NCBI GenBank assembly: GCA_006384855.1
Contig: VCJN01000057.1
Coordinates: 1-64,000, forward strand
DNA length: 64,000 nucleotides
Origin: Tetraselmis striata
Taxonomy: Eukaryota; Chlorophyta; Chlorodendrophyceae; Chlorodendrales; Chlorodendraceae
Direction: 5' to 3'
Below, piece after piece: positions 9,901 through 21,233 of the stretch. The notes under the pieces are model-generated. The model had not been told where the DNA came from and did not search any database. It saw only the letters and a list, made by a program, of their open reading frames with translations. Position 1 is the stretch's first letter; every line of letters starts with the position of its first letter. The translations under genes and the position numbers were made by a program.

Positions 9901-11257
9901 AATAGGTCGGCATGGTCTGACGTCAAGTGCCGACGCCAACAATGCTAACCTTTTTCGAATATATAGCAGCGGGTTGTGGCAACCTTGTAAGCAATATATT
10001 TGTACTGTCAAAGCACTGAAACATTTTGTCTTTGCATCACCACTGCACACTACCTTCGTTTGTATTTGAGTCTCGAAATGGCTGAGACTGTCGCATGGGT
10101 GTGACGTCGCACTTATATGCTTAGTCTGCCTTGCGCCCCGTTACATGTACATAGTTGTGCGCCGTTGTGCATAGTCCTTCGACCCCCCTTGTCTGCTCCT
10201 CCGTCCCCGTGCCGGTTCTTGCGCAACGCTTCGAGCGCTGCCTCCGACAGCTCTCGTCGTCAGTCTGTTCTTTTTAAATACATGATTGAATATATTTGGC
10301 CCGGCGACGTTTAACCTTCCACGGCATGTATGCTGCGTCACGCTTTGATCACTGGCGGTGGATACGCCGCTTTTATCTTATTCCGGCAAGTGTTACAATG
10401 AACGTGCCTGCTTTACATCATCCACCGTTCTATCCTGCCTCGTGATCCGTGCCATAATTCATGCATATATGCTTTGGATGATCATCATAGTTTCGAGCAT
10501 CAAGGCGGCAGGCTGTGAGGGTTGGCGCAGCCAGCCACATGCCAATGTTGTGCGTCGCCATAGGCCCTGACCCGCCACTTGCCACCATTGGGAAATCTCT
10601 ATGCATTGATTGCCAATTGAGCCACTAACTGTGTTCATTGTATACGGCCAAGTGAGGCTCAGTCGTCGCGTTGTATGGCTTTCAGTGCCTTGGAGTCTGT
10701 GTCTACCTGACAACGTAATGCGGTGGGGAAGAGCAACAACTCATCATGCTATGCTCAGATGTTGATTGAGAGTGCGTTGCTCATAGCATTGGCTCGCTCG
10801 CCCAGGTTAAGGACATTGTCACAGCTCGCGTGCCGTGGTAGTGCATCAATGGCACATGGAAAACAACATTGATAGACCGCATAGCATGACAACAAGCGCT
10901 TGCCCCTTGAAACTTCAATGACAAAACAACAAAAAACATCTGCCAAAAAACCATGTACTACAGCCAACGAGAAGGTCGGTAGTTGACACGATTATTCCAG
11001 GTGAGTTTACGTAGCCCATTGTCTGTGACTAATCCCTCCAAAGAGTGAGTGTAATCCAGCTAAGCGTCGATTTTTCGGCGGTGAGCTTTATTGCCGTACG
11101 GGCACCCGTATAATGCAGCGGATCGGGCCTATAGGTGCATGACTAAAGCGCTTATCTACTGACATGTACTACTAAGTACCATAATTCACCACCCACCCGC
11201 TCACCCACCCGCCACGGTCCTTAATTACACAGCCGTCCGATTACGATCTCACGGCTG
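6922..11257. other. Region without a supportable gene
   Basis: Many short ORFs, none with a recognisable domain or a plausible spliced model. It contains an 18-nt G run at 7505-7522 and moderate AT content around 9.8-10.1 kb. I see no RNA gene. Confidence 0.4.
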
Positions 11258-11350
11258 GGAGGTACTGGTACTGGTACTGGTACTCGCTGCTGGTAATTTA
11301 AAAAAACACTCTGGTCGCGACTACTTCAAAGTCTGCGCTGGCAATGCGAA
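11258..11350 (+). repeat. Direct repeat left of the 11.4-13.4 kb retroelement
   Basis: A run of GGTACT units is followed by CGCTGCTGGTAATTT, an A run, then CTACTTCAAAG and CGCTGGCAATGC. The same order, slightly diverged, occurs at about 13470-13555. The two copies flank the retroelement ORF. Confidence 0.65.
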
Positions 11351-11375
11351 CCCTCGCTGCTGGTACCCTGTAGTC

Positions 11376-11570
11376 GCTAATCCTTACGACTGGTGTGAAT
11401 TACAAAAAGGGCAGTTCCCCAGAATTAGAAAATCAACACAGCAAGCCGCCTAAAAGCGGCCCGCATCCCGCATCCCGCTAATCCTTACTGGTGTGAATTA
11501 CAAAAAGGGCAGTTCCCCAGAATTAGAAAATCAACACAGCAAGCCGCCTAAAAGCGGCCCGCATCCCGCA
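11376..11570 (-). repeat. Tandem 3' tail of a retroelement (two ~100-bp units)
   Basis: Two tandem units start at about 11376 and 11476, each carrying CTAATCCTTAC, TGGTGTGAATTAC, AAAAAGGGCAGTTCC, CCAGAATTAG and a CCGCCTAAAAGCGG hairpin. They lie just downstream of the minus-strand ORF ending at 11548, the place where some non-LTR retrotransposons carry tandem 3' repeats. The tail family also occurs at 3145-3250, where element 1 has inserted into it. Confidence 0.7.
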
Positions 11571-13377
11571 TAAGGCGGGATGGATGAGTGATGCGCACAC
11601 GGTTTAGAGTCCGGGCCACGCGAGCACGTGTGTGTGTGGGTGATCCTCGGACGTGCTGTGCAGCTTCAGCAACGGGATGGGAGACGAATCTGCGCCGTCT
11701 GATGAGGCAGCGAGCACGCTCTCGAGCGGCCACCAAGCTCAGGACCCCGAGGAAATCTCTTGCGAGCAAGGCCTCCTGGTGAGCCCGGGTGATGCACCGA
11801 GTGCCCCGCGATGAGAGGGCACCCCGGTCCGCAGCCAAGCATGCGATACCACGCACTGTGCGGTGCACCCCCTTGCTCACCTCACCCACTGTGCCGAAGA
11901 CCATGCCCGTGTACTCCGACATATCCAGGATGTCTCGAAGAGGACCCTTGTGTCCGGGCTCTGTGTTGTGCCACGCCGCGTCCCGCGCAGCCAACCCCCG
12001 TTGTATGTCGCCCAACAGGGAGCGCTCAAACCGATCCACAGCTGTGGCCCGGGGCACTGAAGTGTACTTGACCCCGTACCGCATAGTCTTGAACTCTAGC
12101 AGCGTGGACTTCAAGCTCCGGGGATCATAGCTCCCGGTCACGACGTTGAACGCCGGAAGGGAGAGCTCTGCGTCCGGCACTAGGTCCTTGAGTTCATCCC
12201 GGGGTACGGTGTTGCCGAGAGGCACTGCCTGCTGGAACAAGTCATCCACCTCCCGCCGTACCGCGATACCTAGGTCGTGAACACAGTGATCGCGGAAGGC
12301 ATCTGCGATAGCGTCGTGCTGTACACGCCAGTGAGCGTCTCCAGGCGCCGGGAGGTTCATGAGCGCGTCGCCGTATAGATCAACAATGACGGGGTTGTGC
12401 TCCGTCGAGGGCAGAATAATCTGGCACCCAACCACCGGGGCCAAGCACGGGCTAGGCAGAAAGAAGTACCCGGCAGCGACCTCCCGCAGCTCATGCGGGG
12501 TCATAGCTGTCCGCGCGGTGGGGATGGCCACTGTCCACATGCCTGACGCCGCGTCGAGCTGGTTGAACAAGATCCGTTCCCTACATGTGGCAGGGAGAGC
12601 GCACACCTCATTTCGAAGCCGAGAGTTGTTGGCCTGGTCTAGAAATGCCGTCAGCTCCTTTTGCGAGCCCGACGCAGCCTCCACTTCCCGCTCTATCTGG
12701 CGTGCATCTGCGTCGCCGAGATGGCCAGCAGTAGCCGCTTGGAGGCGGCCCCACGCCTCGCGCATCTCCGCAGCGTAGCTGTCCGACGCATGAGCATCGT
12801 TGAGGAAGTGGTCATACTGGCGGGCGGAAGAATTTGCGTTGAAGCTGCCTCGGCCAAGTACGGACCCGAGCTGTGGGTCGAAGAAACCAGGGGTGGGGGT
12901 GTTGGTGCCGGAGTTCTTAGTCAGGAACCTTGGGAGGATGGCGTTCATGCAGCCGATGAAGGCGGCATCACGAACGGTAGCCATGCGGCGGATGCCAGCT
13001 CCCTTCAATCGAGTGGGGAGGTGAAGCCTGCTGCGCGCCCTGGCCACTGCATCCTCGCTCAAGGTAGCCACCTCCGCTGCCATGGGGTCGGGGTCGTGCA
13101 AAAGCTCCGCCAAGAAATCGGTGACCACCGGATTGGTGTCGGTGCCGTACGTGGAGGGATCAAAAGAGACCCCTAGCACCCGTTCGACCGCCGCGAGGAT
13201 GGTGGCATCCACCGCCTCCGCAAAGGCCTCCACCTCGGACGGAAGACAATTGCGGAGCCAATACCCCGCCTTGTGTTGCATGCAATGCTTGAGCAGGGCC
13301 CATGCGTGGTGATGCAAGGCGTGGGTGTACCGACGGCTGGGCTTGGCAGACAGAAGCTTGCTCAGGCTAGCGTCCAC
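11548..13377 (-). CDS. C-terminal part of a retroelement polyprotein (post-RT region with possible nuclease-like block)
   Basis: A long open frame of about 609 codons. The first 160 residues resemble the part that follows the polymerase core in some protist reverse transcriptases: a YWLRNCLPSEVE block, a helical stretch, then LHLPTRLKGAGIRR and RDAAFIGCMNAILP, the equivalent of the common LP.R.GGLGL...AFLGS pattern. The C-terminal third has LEFKTMRYG, a long helix with paired acidic/basic residues (AVDRFERSLLGDIQRGLAARDAA) and GMVFGTVGEVSKGVH. I know this arrangement from protist retroelement ORFs and suspect a PD-(D/E)xK-type endonuclease (E-x-K in LEFKT), but this is inference. The catalytic YxDD box is absent, so the copy cannot be a complete polymerase. 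No frameshift interrupts the frame, so it is probably a recent insertion. Confidence 0.5.
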   Translation of the reverse strand: MDASLSKLLSAKPSRRYTHALHHHAWALLKHCMQHKAGYWLRNCLPSEVEAFAEAVDATILAAVERVLGVSFDPSTYGTDTNPVVTDFLAELLHDPDPMAAEVATLSEDAVARARSRLHLPTRLKGAGIRRMATVRDAAFIGCMNAILPRFLTKNSGTNTPTPGFFDPQLGSVLGRGSFNANSSARQYDHFLNDAHASDSYAAEMREAWGRLQAATAGHLGDADARQIEREVEAASGSQKELTAFLDQANNSRLRNEVCALPATCRERILFNQLDAASGMWTVAIPTARTAMTPHELREVAAGYFFLPSPCLAPVVGCQIILPSTEHNPVIVDLYGDALMNLPAPGDAHWRVQHDAIADAFRDHCVHDLGIAVRREVDDLFQQAVPLGNTVPRDELKDLVPDAELSLPAFNVVTGSYDPRSLKSTLLEFKTMRYGVKYTSVPRATAVDRFERSLLGDIQRGLAARDAAWHNTEPGHKGPLRDILDMSEYTGMVFGTVGEVSKGVHRTVRGIACLAADRGALSSRGTRCITRAHQEALLARDFLGVLSLVAARERARCLIRRRRFVSHPVAEAAQHVRGSPTHTRARVARTLNRVRITHPSRLMRDAGRF

Positions 13378-13469
13378 CTCCTCTCGTAGCTCTCGTAGCT
13401 AATCCTTACTGGTACAGGTACTCGCTACTCGCTGCTGTTATTACTGGTGTGATTCACAAAAAGGGCAGA

Positions 13470-13555
13470 ACTGCTGGTACTGGTACTGGTACTCGCTACT
13501 CGCTGCTGGTATTAATGGAAAAAAAAATCTGCTACTTCAAAGCGCTGGCAATGCA
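13470..13555 (+). repeat. Direct repeat right of the retroelement
   Basis: Diverged copy of 11258-11350: repeated GGTACT, CGCTGCTGGTATTAATGG, an A run, then CTACTTCAAAGCGCTGGC. Confidence 0.65.
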
Positions 13556-13755
13556 GTTCATGGAACTGTAGGCCAGTGATATAAAACCCGTTCTTCTAAA
13601 ACTTTCTGAAAAATCGACGCATCGCTGATCCAACTGTCAAGTTACTTCATACCTGCCTGCCTACCTGACTGAGTGACTGATCGAAGGATTTAAATTGGGG
13701 ATCGCACTGCCAGTCTACGGCTAACGTGTGGAGGTGAGGGCACCAGCAGGTTGTG

Positions 13756-16018
13756 TCATAAGGCGGCCTCCGCCTCGGGGGCGGTGTGCTGCTTCCGGTA
13801 GAGCACCTCCGTGCGGATGACGTACTTGGCGCCCTCCGTGACAGCGCTGCCCTCGTGCAGCAGGCTGCCTGCCGTCTCGCCGTGCGGGAACACCATGGCG
13901 CAGCCCACGGTGGGCAGGGTGGGGTACGCGTGCAGCCAGCCCTCGAGTGGGCCGGGCACATAGTAGGTAGTGGCGCCGCCCTGGAAGCCGCCGGGGCCGT
14001 CGCCCTGCGAGTTGAGGTAGATCAGGAAGGTGAGCCTTGACCAGCGGTCGCCGTACGCGTCGTAGAGGTACTCCCCCTCTGGGGACAGCCCGCTGCCCGG
14101 CCAGGCGCCGTCGATGTGGGGGCGGTACACGGCGCCAGGGACGTAGCGGTACAGCCGCCAGCGCGCGTTCAGCCCCACCACGTCGCCGCCGCCCAGCACC
14201 GGCGGCAGCAGGGCCCGGCAGCGCTCAAAGAGGGCATCGTTGAGCGGGGCGTCGGCCAGCCACACGCACGCGTGCGCCAGCACGGAGGCGCTCCCCGTGG
14301 CGGGCTCGTCGGGGTCGAAGCCCACCGCGGTGGCGGCCGCCAGCAGGCGCTCGCACTCGCCGGGGGTCAGCAGGTGCTTTAGCATGAAGGCGCCCGGCAC
14401 GCCCGGCATGTCGACGCGGCTCACGGCGCAGGACGGCGCCAGCGCCGCGGTGCCGGGCTCCGATGCGTGGATGCGCAGGTCGTGCTTGTTGGGAGGCTGC
14501 CGATCCGCGGCTGCCAGGTGCTGCACCACACGGAAGCCCGAGCGAAATTCCTCTGCGCCAAGACCGCCCGTGACCATCCGCGAAGTGAGAGGAGTAGGTC
14601 AGCATGGGCCCAGGCGCACACGATCGGGTGTGGACACAAAAAGTGCGCAGAGAAATCCACTACTCATTTTGAGCTCCATTTGGTTAAGCGCTGTATATTA
14701 TCGAGGGATGGTACCTTAATACTCCACAACATTAACCAAGATGAATAAGGTGTGTGATGATAAAGGGAGTAACTGGCATAGTACGCCTACCAACACTATG
14801 TGTTCAGCTACCACCCTGCTACGATTCATTTGGCAAGCTGATTGATATATTTGCTATTGCGGCTGCACATTTGACATGTAGAAGCATGGCCGGGCAGGGT
14901 CGCTCACCGTCGGTGCGCAGCGGGACGGGGTTGTCGATGTCGATGGCGGCCGCCAGTGGCATGCTGGCCGCCGCGCCGCCACCCCACGGCTCGCAGCGCA
15001 CCACCCCGCCCCGGACGCCCTCGCCCTCCCCAGCGCCCTCGCCCTCCGGGCCCACAGGCGCCGCCACCCGAAGTGCGGCGTCCATCACCGCGCACACAAG
15101 CGGGTCGTCCAGTCCGGAGGCCGCGTCCGCGTCGCGCACCCAACGGCACAGAGCGCCCAGCTTGGGCGCCTGCCCCTGCGCCCGCAGAGCGCGCAGTGCG
15201 CCCAACGCGTCCTCCCAGCGCCCGTCGCGGAAAGCGTCCGAGGCGCGGCCCACCAGGCTCTTGCCGGCAGCCTCCATGGCCTTGCTGGCCGTCAGGCTGT
15301 GATGGAAGCAGGGCAACCTACGGTCAGCACCTGGCTTGCGATAGTCAACCCCCTTCCCCCCCCCCCCCCCTGAGTAGACAAGCCTTCGCCATCTACAGAA
15401 GTGTGTGGAAGTGGGAAGACCTTATTGATAGGTGAATTAGTCTTATGGAGGACATGCGATAAACAAGCAGCAGGTAAGCTACGGACAAGGCTCAAGAAAG
15501 GCGTATGTTATTATGCATTGTATATATAGATACGGCGTTAACAAGACAATCTCTGGTGATGACTATACATGTCCTACATAGGGGCATATAGGTCTTTCAC
15601 TACAGAATAGCTTGGACTGGCTGAATAAAAAGAAAAGACAGATAAGCACTGTCAAAGCGGTTCTTGCTTGCGGACGTAGGCGATGCCCTGGTCAGCCCCT
15701 GGCCGGGTCGGCCGGTCCGCACCTGTGCAGGGCCGCCCGCAGCGTCTTGAGCGGCTTGGCACGAAACACGTCCGGCCGACGCGCGAGGAACTGCAGCGTG
15801 CGCACCGTGGCGGCGACGTCGCCCGGGGGCAGCCCCCCCAGCGGGTCCTCCGTTAGCGGCGCGCCCACCGGCGCCTGCCCAAGTTCGGCGCGCACCGGCT
15901 TGGACGCCCGCCCCGCCCGCCCCGCCTGCACCGCCGGCACCGCCACCGGGCCGCCGCTGGCGCCGGCGGTGTCCTCCATCAGCCGCTGGCGCTTGCGCTT
16001 CTTGGCGCTCTTCCCCAT
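13756..16018 (-). CDS. 2-oxoglutarate/Fe(II)-dependent oxygenase (prolyl-4-hydroxylase-like)
   Basis: Three exons, all phases consistent: 16018-15723, 15296-14908 and 14552-13756, giving 493 aa. The ATG at 16018 begins MGKSAKKRKRQR, a lysine-rich nuclear-type N-terminus. Exon 2 holds a helical domain (ASKAMEAAGKSLVGRASDAF ... LGALCRWVRDADAASG) seen in plant and algal members of this family. Exon 3 is the double-stranded beta-helix: PGVPGAFMLKHLLTPGECERL, then the first metal ligands in YRPHIDGAWP (H-x-D), SRLTFLIYLN, the distal histidine in GSLLHEGSAV and the 2-oxoglutarate-binding arginine in KYVIRTEVLY. All ligands are present, so it is probably active. It should hydroxylate a protein or similar substrate using 2-oxoglutarate and O2; the substrate is not evident. 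It is divergent from the Rieske gene 1 kb away. Intron 1 has a 15-nt C run (plus strand). Confidence 0.85.
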
Positions 16019-17034
16019 CGCCGCGTCGGCCAACCGATGTCGCCTGCGCGCCGCGGCCCTCTCGCTGAGCCAAGCCTACACGGCAGCGCCCTGCTGGAGC
16101 GGCCCCTGCACAAGGCAGTTAGTGCCTGCTGTGGCACTGCCCTCGCTGCTGCAAGTGCTTCACGCGCTAAGAGTATTCGAGCACAAGTGCTCGTATCGGA
16201 TGAGGGCAGTGGGGAGTCGACCGCCGCCTGAAGTGCAGCGCCCGGCCGGTGACACCAGGGATCAGGTGACACCGGGGCAGTAGCGGGCGATATGATTCTT
16301 GCCTTTCGAGCCAGGGATGCGAGCAGAACACGCGCTCCCCGAATAACGCCGTAGACGGGGAGTTGCTGCAGGCAGCGGTCGAGGTAGGAACTACCGCTTG
16401 CAGCGCCGAGCTCAAAGACGACGACGGTCGCGATGGCGGCGGGGATACGCGGCGTGCTGTCAGCTCTCGTATGAGTAATCCTCGTCGCTTCGCCGAGAAG
16501 TTTCAAGCTTCATCGCCTTAATGCGCGTACCGCGCCGCGAGTAGTACGGGTCGCTACGGGTACCAGGTACGGGTAGCACGAGTACAGTAAAGAAGTGCTG
16601 ATTACACACCGTGGAAGCTTGCGATCGTGTTTATATCGTATTCATATCGCCATCGATGCTTTACGAAGACGTACCTAGACACGTATATGATGCTTCGCCA
16701 GGCGCATCATATACGACATAATTACCGGTTGGGCTTCGCGCCCTGCGCTTAGCGCTAGTCGGCGTCGCTACTTGGCGGCTCGTCATGCTACAGTACTGGC
16801 TGGCGGACGCGAACTGGCACGTCGCCCGTCATCCGCGCTCGTCGCGGTGTCGGATTACCATCATAGGCCCGCTCGTCTGCTTATATGTCGGATATGAGCG
16901 CGCCATCACATACCGGGTACCGTCGACTCGAACACCCCCGCCCGACCGACTACTGTACACGAAACCGCTCCGCTAAAACCACCGCCAGCGTTGACGTGAC
17001 CAAGCGAGGCACCCACATCAGGCACAAAGCGATC
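16019..17034. promoter_or_regulatory. Intergenic region between two divergent genes
   Basis: About 1 kb between the start codons of the oxygenase and the Rieske gene must hold both promoters. I see no clear TATA box or conserved element. The part at 16500-16780 has short GGGTACC-type repeats and an AT-richer stretch. Confidence 0.45.
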
Positions 17035-17839
17035 ATGTTGTCAATAAGGTCCCTCCCGTCCGCGGCGCAGGCCCGGCCCGCCACGGCCCACCGCAGCCGT
17101 GCAACCTCAATGAGGTGCGGTGAAAGCCAATGCACGGCTGGCCGGACGAGACAATGCCGCCGCGATATACGCCCCCCGCACTCCCCCGGTGTCGACCCTG
17201 ACGGCGCTGATCTCGCAGGGTGCACGCCGGCGGCTGGACCAAGATCGGCAGCAAGACCGCGCTGAGCGGCGCGGGCGGCAAGACGGTGGTCGAGACGGCG
17301 GTGGGGCGCATCCTGCTGGCGGAGGTCGAGGGCACTGTCTTCGCTGTGTCCAATAAGTGCAGCCACCTGGGCCTACCCCTCATCGGAAAGACGGCGCTGC
17401 TCCAGGGCGAGGTGTGGAACCGGCAGCGATGCAGCAATTTCAACCCTCGGCCCCACCTCACCCCTCCCGAGGGAAAGGGCTGTCCCTTCTCGTTGCCGTG
17501 ATAATGCCGTGACTCTCCTCCGTGGTGCTCCACCGCTGTAGGTTAAAGACAAGTGCATCATTTGCCCTGCGCACGGCACCTATTTCGACCTTGCCACTGG
17601 CGAGGTTCAGGGCGAGTGGTGCGCAGTACCCAGCTAGACTGACTTTACGCTGCCCCCCGACACCTCACTGTGGTCGAGTATGTATTTTTGGGTGGTTCAA
17701 TGCGCTAACGACAGGCTTGTGCCGCCGCAGGTGCCCGAAGCTGCCCAACCTGCCCATAGTGGGCAAGGGGCCTGCTCAGAAGCCCCTCCCTACCTACGAA
17801 TGCCGAGTGTCTGGTGACGACATTGAGGTTCTACTGTAA
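17035..17839 (+). CDS. Plastid Rieske [2Fe-2S] domain protein
   Basis: Four exons with matching phases: 17035-17114, 17219-17411, 17542-17618 and 17731-17839, giving 152 aa. Exon 1 is a typical algal chloroplast transit peptide (MLSIRSLPSAAQARPATAHR; no acidic residues, rich in Ser, Ala and Arg). Exon 2 carries the first cluster box, NKCSHLGLPL (C-x-H). Exon 3 carries the second, CIICPAHGTYFDL (C-x2-C-P-x-H). All four ligands are present, so the protein should bind a 2Fe-2S cluster and carry electrons. Exon 4 gives a short tail (PKLPNLPIVGKG ... VSGDDIEVLL) seen in small algal Rieske proteins. There is no transmembrane anchor, so it is not a cytochrome b6f Rieske subunit. It may be related to thylakoid proteins of the TEF5/PSB33 type, but those are not clearly the same. 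A TGTAA signal lies at 18066. Confidence 0.88.
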
Positions 17840-18065
17840 GGAACAGTCTCAAGGTGGCGCACTGTGGGCACGTGTAACTGCTCCACGTGACCAGAGTAGG
17901 CGTGTACCGTCCCATCTGCGCATTACATCCTCAGTGCATGGGGACGTCGCACAGCTAATATTTGTCCAAGTGTCCGTGCATTCAGCCTATCGACATGCCG
18001 CAACTGAGGTCGGTGACAAAGAAAGGCGTGAGCAATTACTATAGCGCTATGTTGCTCACCACAAC

Positions 18066-18070
18066 TGTAA
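18066..18070 (+). terminator. Candidate TGTAA poly(A) signal for the Rieske gene
   Basis: TGTAA, the usual signal in chlamydomonadalean algae, 226 bp after the stop codon. Confidence 0.35.
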
Positions 18071-19433
18071 CCTCAGTGCGAGTCGTAGCCGGCCATTCAC
18101 CTGCGAAATGATTAGGAAGCACATCAAGCAGCAGCAGCAGCGCGTTCGCTGTAGTATTGGTATGATGCCATCCAGCAACAGAATGAGCATTGGCCAGCAC
18201 GTTCTTGTCAACACCCGGTGATGATAGCCCGCCTTTCACACTGGATGCTTGAGTATGAACCGCCGTTGTCCTGTAATCCGCACCGCTCCATTCATTCGGC
18301 AGCATCACAGTGCGCCTTCCAGTTAATGTCCCAAACAGCAAGTTATATAAGCGCATCATCGCCGCTATATGGCGCAACACACATCAGCCATGCCTCAGAT
18401 GGCGCCAAGCTGCCACACTGCAGATGGCACATGGCCCATGACAAGTCAGCTGCAGCTGGTTTCCTCCATGCTACGAAACCACGGGTGAAAGCGGCTATAG
18501 TTCGGATGCCAGCCGTATGGGATGGCACTGAAGAATCATTCACAGGAGACTAAAATTACACCTCGAGTAAAAACAAGTCCCCCGTGCCTGAGTGTGAAGC
18601 ATTATTTATGGTTGGCGATTACAGGTAATATCATAGTAACTATGGGATGCAGCAATAAATTCTAAAGCAAATGCTGACGCAGCAGCATGATGCTTCGGAG
18701 AGACGAGATCAGCTTTCCTCTCATGTTTGTAATGCTGGCTGAGAGTAAAATGTCTGGTATTACGGTACGCAACGTCTGGTGTCAATTCCGCGCACAGACC
18801 TAATCTAGTGGTAGAGTTGGAGAGGCGCGATGGTGAGCGCCGTAGGCAAAGGGGGAGGAGGCTTGGACACGCAGTGCCTTAAGCACCCTTATGACCAGTC
18901 TTGTATTAGCCTTGCATGCAGCTCGTAGGAAGATTTGCTGCATATTCTGCGGAAGCTTCCTCTATCTGTGACCTCTGGCAGGCAGGGCAGAATTTTATAC
19001 GCAGTGTTCTTACATTTGACCGCGTCGCACCCGTAGTTAAGTACTAGATGATGTATCGCTGCTCTATCGGGACTTCAAATTGTCCCTTGACTATGGTAAC
19101 ACATGCAGGCAGTTGGTAACCGTGGTAACTCGGGTCATGATGGATAGTCTCAGATATATTAGGGGTGATGTGACAACAACATGTTTGTAAACAGATCCGG
19201 GGGCAGATCCTCGCTCCCACTTGCTACTGGAGCTGGACGTACAACCAAAGTCCCGGGCGGGATAAAACGCAAAAAGGCATACTGTTAGCCAGAAGGGCGT
19301 CTACCCCACACAAGCACATGGGGATGTCAAACGGGCCCGGAAAAGGGGTCCCCCCATGCACATCATGGAGCAGGCAGACAGCGCAGCGCGCTCACGCATC
19401 ACGCCCTTATGCGAGGAGGTTTGTTACAGTCAT

Positions 19434-19438
19434 CCCTG
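19434..19438 (-). terminator. TGTAA poly(A) signal for RPS23
   Basis: TTACA on the plus strand, i.e. TGTAA on the coding strand, 29 bp after the RPS23 stop. Confidence 0.6.
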
Positions 19439-19466
19439 CTGACAAGGAGGTCGGCGGCAAGTGCAC

Positions 19467-21233
<1,767 letters not shown>

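Larger units (their letters stand above)
11376..13400 (-). mobile_element. 5'-truncated non-LTR-type retroelement
   Basis: The minus-strand ORF (13377-11548) plus the tandem tail (11570-11376) form one unit. It is cut at the 5' side at about 13400, where CTAATCCTTACTGG reappears, and it lacks the front of a reverse transcriptase. 5' truncation is usual for target-primed reverse transcription. Related direct repeats lie on both sides (11258-11350 and 13470-13555). Confidence 0.55.
17840..19466. other. Convergent intergenic region
   Basis: Between the 3' ends of the Rieske gene and RPS23. Short ORFs only; it holds a (CAG)n-like stretch at 18127-18140 and no supported gene. Confidence 0.4.
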
